Shown in pieces: positions 43,553-51,581 of a DNA stretch of 64,000 bases (its first letter is position 1; each line of letters starts with the position of its first letter). The notes under the pieces were generated by a model that worked only from the letters and a program-made list of their open reading frames with translations, searched no databases and had not been told where the DNA came from. The DNA comes from UBA4782 sp034430215. GTDB taxonomy: Bacteria > Chloroflexota > Anaerolineae > Anaerolineales > Anaerolineaceae. The stretch is taken from contig DAOUFE010000019.1 in the NCBI GenBank assembly GCA_034430215.1, forward strand, positions 434,001 through 498,000, read 5' to 3'. Made by a program: the position numbers and the translations under genes.

Positions 43553-43966
43553 ATGACACATGTTATTACCAGATTATGCGTTCGCGATGGTGGCTGTGTA
43601 ACCGTTTGTCCAGTTGAATCTATTGTTCCAGGGAAACCCGAAGATAAATATCCTTGGTTCTACATTGACCCTGAAACCTGCATTGATTGCGGCGCATGCG
43701 TTTCAGAGTGTCCAGTTAAAGCAATCTATCCTAAAGATGAAGTTCCTCATAGTTTTGTATCTGAGATACCAAGGATCATCTCTATGCCGTCAGGAACACC
43801 AGGTTTTGACCAGGTTTTCGATGGGAATGATTATGAAGGAAATCCGGTGCACCTTGAACATACACGAATATTACCAGTCGGAGAAGTTGTAGATCTTTCA
43901 CCAGATATTGAAGCGAATGCATTATTTTTTATTGAAGGGCCTGGTTACGAAGCTTTAAAAGAATGA
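43553..43966 (+). CDS. Dicluster ferredoxin with one Cys ligand replaced by Ser
   Basis: A 137-residue ferredoxin with an N-terminal 7Fe/8Fe-type domain and a C-terminal tail of about 80 residues. Cysteines 9, 15, 19, 43, 46, 49 and 53 match the dicluster pattern (C-x5-C-x3-CP and CIDCGACVSECP). The cysteine that normally follows CPVE is serine (Ser23, codon TCT at 43619-43621), one base change from TGT. The second cluster would then have a serine ligand or be [3Fe-4S]. It probably carries electrons for a low-potential reductase and may be cotranscribed with sodA. Its 3' end overlaps the convergent ppgK gene by 22 bases. Confidence 0.9.
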   Translation: MTHVITRLCVRDGGCVTVCPVESIVPGKPEDKYPWFYIDPETCIDCGACVSECPVKAIYPKDEVPHSFVSEIPRIISMPSGTPGFDQVFDGNDYEGNPVHLEHTRILPVGEVVDLSPDIEANALFFIEGPGYEALKE

Positions 43967-44697
43967 GATATAGAAGCAAATAACGCAGCACCAATGATAC
44001 CAGCCTGGTTGTATAACTGGGCTGGTACTAATTTTGTACGAATATTGATATAGGGGAAGAATTTCGCATGATTCCTGCTAATTCCTCCTCCAACTATGAT
44101 CAAGTCAGGCCAAAAGAGGTCTTCCATGATCTTCAAATATTCTTCAACGCTCGCTGCCCATTCCTTCCAGCTTAAATCTTTCTTTACTTTTACAGCAGCA
44201 GAAGCGCGCTTTTCAGCATCTTTTTCTCGAATTTTTAAATGCCCAAATTCAAGATTTGGAAGCAAAACACCATCGTTAAAAATAGCTGTTCCTATCCCAG
44301 TGCCTAACGTAATCACAAGGACTACTCCCTTGAAATCTTTTGCTGCTCCATACCTGACTTCAGCTAAACCGGCAACATCCGCATCATTCGCCACATAAAA
44401 TGAATTGCCGGTCTCTTCTTGGAATACTCGCTCTACGTTTGTATTGATCCATGATGAATCAATATTTGCAGCTGTATAGCACACTCCATGCAATATTACA
44501 CCCGGGAAACCTGCACCAACGGGTCCTTGATAATCAAATTGCTTAACCAGCTTTTTGATTACTTTTGCAACCGCTTTCGGTGTAGATGGATCTGGCGTTA
44601 CAAGACGGATCCTCTCACCAACCAATTGACCCGCATCGATATCGACAATCGCTCCTTTTATTCCAGACCCACCAATATCAATTCCCAATATGTTCAT
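43945..44697 (-). CDS. ppgK: Polyphosphate glucokinase
   Basis: ROK-family kinase that phosphorylates glucose with polyphosphate (and often ATP). The 250-residue protein has the phosphate loop DIGGSGIKGA at residue 6, the glucose-binding ANDADVAGLAE and NLEFGH, LGTGIGTA, and the family-typical KKDLSWKEWA. The bound polymer fits with the neighbouring glycogen enzymes. Its stop overlaps the ferredoxin gene end. Confidence 0.92.
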   Translation of the reverse strand: MNILGIDIGGSGIKGAIVDIDAGQLVGERIRLVTPDPSTPKAVAKVIKKLVKQFDYQGPVGAGFPGVILHGVCYTAANIDSSWINTNVERVFQEETGNSFYVANDADVAGLAEVRYGAAKDFKGVVLVITLGTGIGTAIFNDGVLLPNLEFGHLKIREKDAEKRASAAVKVKKDLSWKEWAASVEEYLKIMEDLFWPDLIIVGGGISRNHAKFFPYINIRTKLVPAQLYNQAGIIGAALFASISHSFKAS

Positions 44698-44724
44698 GGT
44701 ATCCCTCTATAAGGTTGTTGTTTT

Positions 44725-45864
44725 TTACGGACAGGCATTTTGCAGGTGTTCCTCATACGTTACAGCAAATTGATGATTTCCACTTCCATCACATGCAGCT
44801 CTGAAGTAATAATACGGTGTTTGTGCTGGAGATGCAACTGCTTCAATAGACTTTAATGAAGGTGTACAAATGGGTGTAGGGGGCAAACCTGAAATAGCGT
44901 AGGTATTATAGGGAGAATCGATTTGAAGTTGTTCTGCGTTGATCGGATTCGACCACCAGGTATCCTGATCAGCATTGAAACCAATTGCATATTGAACAGT
45001 AGGATCACTATCTAAACGCATACCTGATTGAAGCCGATTGTAGAAGACAGATGCGATTAATGGCTTTTCTTCATCCAACATTGCTTCTCGCTCCACAATC
45101 GATGCAAGGATCAAACCTTCATAAGGTGTAAGCCCAAGATTTGCTAGTTGAGAAATGATTGTATCGGAAAAACGAGCTTCCTGTTCTTTCTCCAATAGCA
45201 ATAAAAATTCCTGTAAAGTTGCTGTGCGTTGTAAAGTAAATTCTCCCGGTGCTAAAAGCCCCTCGATGGAGGTTGGATTTTCCCAAAAACTCAAATCCAT
45301 CATTCCCGAAGGATTCTGAGCAGATTCAAGAAATTCTTCTTTCGTAAAAGTCAATCCAGACCCAGTAAAAGTCGCTGCGATCTCTTCTATCCGCCAACCT
45401 GCTAATACTCCAAAAATGACTTCTTCCGGTGTTGCATCAACAATTTCATAAGCGATTGCAACAGGATTCATTTGATTATTAATGGTATGTGTACGCGCCT
45501 GGATCTTCGTGTCAAGACCAGAGTAGATCAGGTAATTAATAAATAAATTTGTATTAGAAATTAATCCTTCTTGATACAACCGGGTTGCGATGGATTGAAT
45601 GCTTTCTCCGCTCTCAATTGTAAATTTTATTTCTTTTTCCCCCGCTCCAGATGGAGTCAACAATTCATCCTGATGGTAAACAAGTTGAAATGCGTATGTG
45701 TATTTCTGGATCACCGTTAGAGAAGGTGATGCAGGACCAAATATGCTTTCTACCTGTTGGGGCAATCTATGAACCACCCAGCCAATCCCCGTCGCAACCA
45801 GACACATAGCCACTACTAAAACCAGAACAACAATTTGTGATGCAGTTTCACGTTTCACTGTCAT
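44725..45864 (-). CDS. mltG: Endolytic murein transglycosylase MltG
   Basis: Membrane-anchored enzyme that cuts nascent peptidoglycan strands and sets glycan length. The 379-residue product has one N-terminal membrane helix (about residues 12-33), a LysM-like region and the YceG catalytic part with the glutamate-bearing ASIVEREAMLDEEKP, the VFYNRLQSGMRLDSDPTVQY segment and SPYNTYAISGLPPTPICTPS. The ATG at 45864 lies inside the end of ruvX, so ruvX and mltG are coupled. Confidence 0.95.
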   Translation of the reverse strand: MTVKRETASQIVVLVLVVAMCLVATGIGWVVHRLPQQVESIFGPASPSLTVIQKYTYAFQLVYHQDELLTPSGAGEKEIKFTIESGESIQSIATRLYQEGLISNTNLFINYLIYSGLDTKIQARTHTINNQMNPVAIAYEIVDATPEEVIFGVLAGWRIEEIAATFTGSGLTFTKEEFLESAQNPSGMMDLSFWENPTSIEGLLAPGEFTLQRTATLQEFLLLLEKEQEARFSDTIISQLANLGLTPYEGLILASIVEREAMLDEEKPLIASVFYNRLQSGMRLDSDPTVQYAIGFNADQDTWWSNPINAEQLQIDSPYNTYAISGLPPTPICTPSLKSIEAVASPAQTPYYYFRAACDGSGNHQFAVTYEEHLQNACP

Positions 45865-46294
45865 TACTGTCCTGTGTCTTTCGATTTGCTTCCAGATAAT
45901 CCTGCAGCATAATAGCTGCAGCAAAATCATCCAGGTGACCTGCACGTTTGGATCGCGGTACACCTATCTCTCGTGCATATTCCTGGGCTGATTGTGTAGT
46001 ATAGCTTTCATCCCAAAAGACGACGGGTATATCGATCATTGTTTTAATCACTTCAGCCAACCGAGCAGCTTTCCGACCCTGTATGGATAAGGAGCCATCA
46101 TCTTGAATTGCCTGTCCCATAATAATACAGTTGATTTTATTCTCTTGCGCCAGGATCACGATCTCTTGTGCATCTTTTTCACGAGAGGTATGAGTAATAA
46201 CTTTCAGTGGCCGCGCGATGGTACCTGTCAGATCGCTTATTGCGACTCCTAAGCGTTTATCACCAGGGTCAACTCCAAGAAATCTCCACATCAT
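45848..46294 (-). CDS. ruvX: Putative pre-16S rRNA nuclease / Holliday junction resolvase-like protein
   Basis: A 148-residue RNase H-fold protein of the YqgF/RuvX family. Acidic motifs are visible as GVDPGDKRLGVAISD, DESYTT and DDFAAAIMLQ. Current evidence for the family favours processing of the 5' end of 16S rRNA. The start codon overlaps the stop of the upstream baseplate-J-like gene (ATGATG arrangement), and its end overlaps mltG by 17 bases. Confidence 0.93.
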   Translation of the reverse strand: MMWRFLGVDPGDKRLGVAISDLTGTIARPLKVITHTSREKDAQEIVILAQENKINCIIMGQAIQDDGSLSIQGRKAARLAEVIKTMIDIPVVFWDESYTTQSAQEYAREIGVPRSKRAGHLDDFAAAIMLQDYLEANRKTQDSNDSET

Positions 46295-47778
46295 GGCGTC
46301 TCGATTTCAATCTGAAATGAAAGGTAGGGCATCCATTTCCAAAAACCTGGTGTGATAATTATTTCGCTGGTTGGCAGACTACCTGGAATTTGCCTTACGA
46401 GGTTAAGTGCCTCTTCTCTCTTCATTCCCCGTAATTTAAGCCCAAGGGCTTCCTTGTCAATATTTGTTGTGATGCTACGTACAGCAAAGATCTCCCATTC
46501 ATAAGGTTCTGAACTCCCAACAGTGTCACTTAATAAGGTATATTGCAGAGTTCCTGGAATGCCTTTTTGATTTTTATCCAGAATCGCATCCATGCTTATT
46601 TGAATAGATTGTTGCACATCCGAATTTCGATAAAAAAGAAGCTCAACAGTTGCAGTTTGGGTTAGTTGCAAATATTCAGAAGGCACTCCAATACCTGGTT
46701 GAATCTCTTCGTCTGTTATATTGATCACAGGCAATTCCGCTTCTATAACGGTAATATCATCATTCGTCCCCGTGAGTTTTTCTTTTGCAGCAGAGACCAG
46801 ATCATCCTTTAGCTGTTGACGTAATTTTGCAAGATCGCTCTCGTTCCCCACAGGAGAAGTAACATCTTCTCCCCCTGTACAGGGCGAAGGATTATTAACA
46901 TTCAAATATACCCCAACTGCTCCTTCGACAGCAACAATCTGGTTGGCTTCCACATTGCCAATAGTTCCTGGCTGCAATGCTATGATCTCAACTGATCGCG
47001 TAGCACCCATCCCACCAGTCACGAGAACATCTCTTGTGGTTGCAAATCGGATGGCAGGATCATCCTGCGTCAATACGATAGTTCCAGCAGGCACAGTGAA
47101 GGGGCTGTTAGTTAAACTTGTGATAACGATTTCTCCTTGTGCGTAAGTTTTCGGTACAGCCTGTTGACCGCTGGTTTGGATTTGCCTTTCTTTAGTCACA
47201 CTGATATCTGCTACTTTCAAGGGAATGTTCCCTGCAATATCAGGTGAGGTAAATTTGCTGCTTCCGTGTAGAGTCATCGTAATTTCTTGCTGTAAAGTGG
47301 AGGTTTGAATAACCACCTTTGCACGAGGTGCAAATAACACAACCAGAGAAAGCATTGCCAAAATTCCAACAAGAAAAGACGTCAATCTCAACCAGATTGG
47401 TTGTCTTCTCGGTTTTAATACCTCACTCATTTCTCTTAATTCTGCTACTGAAACGACTTTTTCACGTTCAGGTAACTTTCGAATATACTTTTTGCTTCTT
47501 CGCCACGGTTTACTGTTCGCTTCTGGAATAGAAGAGAAGAACGGCACACCCATTTCTTTTGCTAACTCGAGTACTTCACTATCATTAGTGATCAGACCCA
47601 GTTGTGCACCCTGCATTTTTGCCTTGCGAGATAACAACTGAAGATCTTTTTTTGAATTAATGACATGCTGTTTATTCGGTAAAACAAGTAATACTCTTGT
47701 GCTTTTTGACCAAGATATCTGGTCAAGCACAGAAATAACATCATCATGACTTTCAGGGTGAAGGACATGTGTTTTCAT
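46291..47778 (-). CDS. Membrane-anchored baseplate J/gp47-like protein
   Basis: A 495-residue protein with a cytoplasmic alpha/beta domain (residues 1-100, LLVLPNKQHVINSKKDLQLL ... GVPFFSSIPEA), a basic stretch, one membrane helix (about 128-150), and a large extracellular part of beta repeats similar to baseplate J/gp47 proteins (for example NSPFTVPAGTIVLTQDDPAI, SVEIIALQPGTIGNVEANQI). No phage or type VI genes lie nearby, so it is not part of a tail operon. It is the first gene of a ruvX-mltG operon and may act at the cell envelope. The function is unknown. Confidence 0.8.
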   Translation of the reverse strand: MKTHVLHPESHDDVISVLDQISWSKSTRVLLVLPNKQHVINSKKDLQLLSRKAKMQGAQLGLITNDSEVLELAKEMGVPFFSSIPEANSKPWRRSKKYIRKLPEREKVVSVAELREMSEVLKPRRQPIWLRLTSFLVGILAMLSLVVLFAPRAKVVIQTSTLQQEITMTLHGSSKFTSPDIAGNIPLKVADISVTKERQIQTSGQQAVPKTYAQGEIVITSLTNSPFTVPAGTIVLTQDDPAIRFATTRDVLVTGGMGATRSVEIIALQPGTIGNVEANQIVAVEGAVGVYLNVNNPSPCTGGEDVTSPVGNESDLAKLRQQLKDDLVSAAKEKLTGTNDDITVIEAELPVINITDEEIQPGIGVPSEYLQLTQTATVELLFYRNSDVQQSIQISMDAILDKNQKGIPGTLQYTLLSDTVGSSEPYEWEIFAVRSITTNIDKEALGLKLRGMKREEALNLVRQIPGSLPTSEIIITPGFWKWMPYLSFQIEIETP

Positions 47779-47979
47779 GTGATCATCTTAATTGCTTTGA
47801 AAATTATACTTTATATCCCAAACAACTCATATCTGCCGAAGATGAAAAAAGGTTCAGCCAGGAAATGACAGGAATATTCGTTATAATGAAATATCAATAT
47901 TACACAAACCACCTCGTGGTTACATAGATAACTTGGATTATTGTTTTTCGATACAGAAAGATTATTTGGAGAATGCAAA

Positions 47980-48801
47980 ATGAAAAAGACACCATTGATG
48001 ATCATCATATTGGTGATATTGACTGCTTGTGGCATAAAATCCCCCGAAGCAACAGAAGATCTACTTGCTACGATGGTGCAGCAAACATTATCTTCAATGC
48101 CTACCAACACCGAAGTTCCAACAAAAACAGAAGAAACACTTGCACCACCCACTCAGACAGTTATGCCATCGTTTACCCCATCAATCACCTTGTCGCCAAC
48201 CATTGTTCCCGATGATATCCGAAATACTTTGGGTTCACCCGTCTGGGAAGATCAACTGAATGATTGCTCCTCTTTTGGATTATGCTCACCTTATGAAGAT
48301 GACAATTCCAAAGTATCGGTTTCTTCTGGAGCAATGATCATGACCAGTAAATCAACCGGAGGATATCAAACCTGGCGTTTGACTTATCCGCGTCCTCAGA
48401 ACATGTATCTCGAAGGAACATTTGCTGTACAAACTTGTTCAGGTGGAGATATGTATGGGTTGGTTTTCCGGGCAAAAGACTACACCAGTGGAATTGGATA
48501 TTATCTGGGAGTCACCTGTGATGGACGGTATAGCCTGGACAAGTGTGATGCATCCGGGAAAACAAATGTGTTTGCGTTGACTCAATCAGATTCGATACTG
48601 GCTGGTTCAAACCAGACCAACCGGATAGGCGTACTTGCCAATGGTGATTCTTTCCAGATATACGCAAATGGCAAATTCATTCAGGAAGTTACCGATCCAG
48701 CTATCAAAGACGAAGGGTATGTTGGAGCTTTTATCGCTGGATTGAATACCCCTGGTTTTACAGTTGAACTAACAGACATTGCATATTGGAATTTGCAGTG
48801 A
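47980..48801 (+). CDS. Predicted lipoprotein with a concanavalin-like domain
   Basis: A 273-residue secreted protein with a lipoprotein signal (MKKTPLMIIILVILTACG, lipobox LTAC), a Pro/Thr-rich linker of about 50 residues, and a C-terminal beta-sandwich like the DUF1080 or LamG group (MYGLVFRAKDYTSGIGYYL ... DSFQIYANGKFIQEVTDPAI). Such domains bind sugars or peptides. There are five cysteines in the domain, enough for disulfides. The ATG lies eight bases after GGAG. It is probably monocistronic. Confidence 0.8.
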   Translation: MKKTPLMIIILVILTACGIKSPEATEDLLATMVQQTLSSMPTNTEVPTKTEETLAPPTQTVMPSFTPSITLSPTIVPDDIRNTLGSPVWEDQLNDCSSFGLCSPYEDDNSKVSVSSGAMIMTSKSTGGYQTWRLTYPRPQNMYLEGTFAVQTCSGGDMYGLVFRAKDYTSGIGYYLGVTCDGRYSLDKCDASGKTNVFALTQSDSILAGSNQTNRIGVLANGDSFQIYANGKFIQEVTDPAIKDEGYVGAFIAGLNTPGFTVELTDIAYWNLQ

Positions 48802-48859
48802 AATTCATGGTGGAATACAATTTAATCCAATTAGTACATACTTCTGAACCGAGAACCTG

Positions 48860-49444
48860 ATGCAACCAGCTTTCTTACCATCAAAACAAATAATAATTCA
48901 GAAAGCCCGTGAAATACTATCCAAAGAACCAGTTTTTTTAGACACTGAAACCACTGGATTGGGTACCTCTGATGAGATTATCGAAATTGCTCTGGTAGAT
49001 CACAAAGGGATTATCCTTTTTCAGAGCCTGGTTCATCCTTCAATTTCCATTCCAATGGAAGCTACCTGGATCAATAACATCACCAATGAGATGGTGCAAA
49101 ACGCTCCTTCATGGCAGCAGATATGGCCAAACGTCGAATCTCTTCTTAAAGGGAAAATAGTTGCTATATACAATTCCGATTTCGATGTTCGCATGATGGC
49201 CCAGACCCATCGTGCAAATCAAATGTTATGGAAGAAAACTTTCACACCTGTATGCCTGATGAAACTTTATGCCGCATTTCTGGGTGATTGGAATTCTTCT
49301 CGGAACGATTTTAGATTTGTTACACTGGAAAAAGCAGGGCAGCAATGCGGGATACAGATTCCCAATTCACATCGTGCAGTTGATGATACCTTGCTTGCAC
49401 ATGCACTACTTAAATATTTGGCTTCTCTGAAAATTGCTTCTTGA
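48860..49444 (+). CDS. DnaQ-like 3'-5' exonuclease
   Basis: A 194-residue DEDDh-type exonuclease: motif I FLDTETTGL, motif II region YNSDFDVRM and motif III HRAVDDTLLAHALL. It resembles the proofreading subunit and RNase T type enzymes, but carries no polymerase-binding extension. It starts a close-packed run of five DNA-processing genes; the next start is 7 bases after its stop. A role in trimming DNA or RNA ends is inferred from context. Confidence 0.9.
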   Translation: MQPAFLPSKQIIIQKAREILSKEPVFLDTETTGLGTSDEIIEIALVDHKGIILFQSLVHPSISIPMEATWINNITNEMVQNAPSWQQIWPNVESLLKGKIVAIYNSDFDVRMMAQTHRANQMLWKKTFTPVCLMKLYAAFLGDWNSSRNDFRFVTLEKAGQQCGIQIPNSHRAVDDTLLAHALLKYLASLKIAS

Positions 49445-49451
49445 GGGGGAT

Positions 49452-51581
49452 ATGACCGCCATTGATGATTTTTCTTTAGAACAAAAAATCGCGCTGGTTA
49501 CAGCTCAAAGAAGAAAAACTTTTCTTACTGGCCGAGCCGGTACAGGCAAAACAAGTGTTGCATTGCAACATGTTATTGATCTGGTGAAAAATGGTGCAAT
49601 TGCCAGTCAAATACTTATAATCATTCCCCAACGGATGTTGGCAAAACCCTACAATGATTTGATCCAATCTTTCGATCTACCCTCAGGATCCATTCCAACA
49701 ACAGCAACCCTGGGAGGGCTTGCCCAAAGGATGATCACCCTGTTTTGGCCTCTGGTAAATGCCGAATATAATTTTAGTCTGAAAGATTCTCCACCCGTAT
49801 TTCTTACACTCGAAACAGCACAATATTACCTTGCAAATGTTGCAGACAGTATTATTGACACATCTGGTTATTTCACTTCGCTAAAAATTAAGCGGAACCG
49901 TCTTTATAGTCAAATTTTGGACAACCTCAATAAAGCTGCCCTGGTGGGATTTTCACTTGAGAACATAGGAGAAAAGCTTTCTGCCGCGTGGAACGGTGAA
50001 AGTGGGCATACCATCATCTTTCACCAGGCACAGGAAATTGCCAGACAATTTCGTTCCTATTGTTTTCAACACAATCTTCTAGATTTTTCTCTTCAGATGG
50101 AGGTTTTTCACAGATTTCTCTCACATCAATCTGCTGTGAGAACATACCTCCGTGATAGCTATTCTCATCTTGTTTATGACAACGTGGAAGAAGATGCGCC
50201 AGCATCCCATGACTTAATTGAGGATTGGATATCCCAATTTGATACAGCGCTCTTTATTAAAGATGATGGTGCAGGATATCGTTCATTCATGGGTGCAGAT
50301 CCGATCAGTGCTGACCGATTCAAACAATATTGCCCGGAGATTTTTCATTTCACACACTCTTATGAATCCTCTGAACCTATTCAAAGATTTTCGCTGGCTC
50401 TATCTTCCTGCATATATCATGAAAAACCTGAAGTGGATAAAGAGATACTCGATGCTTTCTCGACTGATATCTTCCGGTTGGCACCTGAAAGCAATCAGGC
50501 AGTGGTACAGCAGGTTGTTAGCATGGTAAATTCAGGGATTTCTCCCTCGCAAATAGCTATCCTTACTCCCTTCTTGAATGACACAACCCGGTTTACTCTA
50601 TCAGATGCACTTGAAAAGAAAGGTATTCGCTGCCGTACACATCGTCCATCTCGACCTCTCAACGCAGAACCAGCTTCCAAATGTCTTCTCACCCTTGCAA
50701 AGCTTGCTCATCCGCAATGGCATCTGCCAATCAACAATTTTGAGTTCCGAAACGCCTTGATGGTAGCTATTGAGAAGATGGATATGGTCCGCGCAGCAAT
50801 TCTAAGCGACATTGTCTTGCATAAGAAACAGGATACGTATTCTCTGTCCTCCTTTGACAATATAAAAGAACCTTCACGCAATGATCAGATCACTTATGAG
50901 CTTGGTAACAAGTATGAGACGTTACGCCTCTGGCTCAGTAATTATCAACAAGAATCTCCCACTTTTCTTGATATTTTCTTCAGCCGCATTTTTGGTGAAG
51001 TATTATCCCAAAAAGGTTTTGGTTTTCATGATCACCTTGATAATGTATCTATCTGTGCCAGACTGATCGAATCAGTGCAGAAGTTCCGCAAAGTAGTTAC
51101 TATAGCTGGCACAATGGGCGGAAAAGATATAGGTCATGAATATGTAGAAATGGTCAATCGAGGGGTTTTGGCAGCTCAATACCTTGAACAGGATGACGGA
51201 GATAAAAATAAAGAAAATGCTGTTTTAATATCACCTGCTTTTACTTTTTTAATGTCCAACCAGTCTGTTGATTATCAGCTCTGGTTGGATATTGGCAACA
51301 TTTCCTGGTCTGAGCGATTGGAACAACCTCTCACTCATCCCTTCGTTTTAAGCCGTAATTGGAACGTTGATGAAAAATGGACACATGCCCATGAAAACCA
51401 ATTAAGCAATGATACCCTCTCATCGCTCATAAATGGGCTCTGTGCTCGCTGTAATAAGCATATTTTCCTTTATGCAAGTGGTTTGAGCGAACAGGGGCAG
51501 GAACAAAGCAGCCCATTCTTGAAAGCATTGCAACGCCTAAACCGCAGTTTGGTTCAAATTGAGGATGTCGAAAATGTTTGA
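49452..51581 (+). CDS. SF1 helicase-like (AddB-like) protein with degenerate motif II
   Basis: A 709-residue UvrD/AddB-like protein. Walker A is intact (GRAGTGKTS, residues 27-35), but the Walker B/motif II site reads VYDNVEEDAP in place of the DEAQD expected, and the next motif (KDDGAGYRSFMGAD) departs from the GDxxQ form. The C-terminus reads CARCNKHIFLYASGLSEQG in place of motif VI TRAK. It could bind ATP yet probably lacks normal helicase activity, as AddB does. The ATG is preceded by a G-rich site (GAGGGGGA) and overlaps no gene; the end overlaps the next gene by 8 bases. Product naming is by analogy. Confidence 0.7.
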   Translation: MTAIDDFSLEQKIALVTAQRRKTFLTGRAGTGKTSVALQHVIDLVKNGAIASQILIIIPQRMLAKPYNDLIQSFDLPSGSIPTTATLGGLAQRMITLFWPLVNAEYNFSLKDSPPVFLTLETAQYYLANVADSIIDTSGYFTSLKIKRNRLYSQILDNLNKAALVGFSLENIGEKLSAAWNGESGHTIIFHQAQEIARQFRSYCFQHNLLDFSLQMEVFHRFLSHQSAVRTYLRDSYSHLVYDNVEEDAPASHDLIEDWISQFDTALFIKDDGAGYRSFMGADPISADRFKQYCPEIFHFTHSYESSEPIQRFSLALSSCIYHEKPEVDKEILDAFSTDIFRLAPESNQAVVQQVVSMVNSGISPSQIAILTPFLNDTTRFTLSDALEKKGIRCRTHRPSRPLNAEPASKCLLTLAKLAHPQWHLPINNFEFRNALMVAIEKMDMVRAAILSDIVLHKKQDTYSLSSFDNIKEPSRNDQITYELGNKYETLRLWLSNYQQESPTFLDIFFSRIFGEVLSQKGFGFHDHLDNVSICARLIESVQKFRKVVTIAGTMGGKDIGHEYVEMVNRGVLAAQYLEQDDGDKNKENAVLISPAFTFLMSNQSVDYQLWLDIGNISWSERLEQPLTHPFVLSRNWNVDEKWTHAHENQLSNDTLSSLINGLCARCNKHIFLYASGLSEQGQEQSSPFLKALQRLNRSLVQIEDVENV

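Noticed and set aside
46291..47778. Prophage or contractile injection system remnant
   Set aside because: Only the baseplate-J-like fold is phage-like. The protein has a membrane anchor and lies in a ruvX-mltG operon; no other tail, sheath or integrase gene is nearby.
47811..48152. Minus-strand frame of 113 codons upstream of mltG-ruvX operon
   Set aside because: It mostly overlaps the lipoprotein gene on the other strand and shows no coding signature or ribosome binding site.
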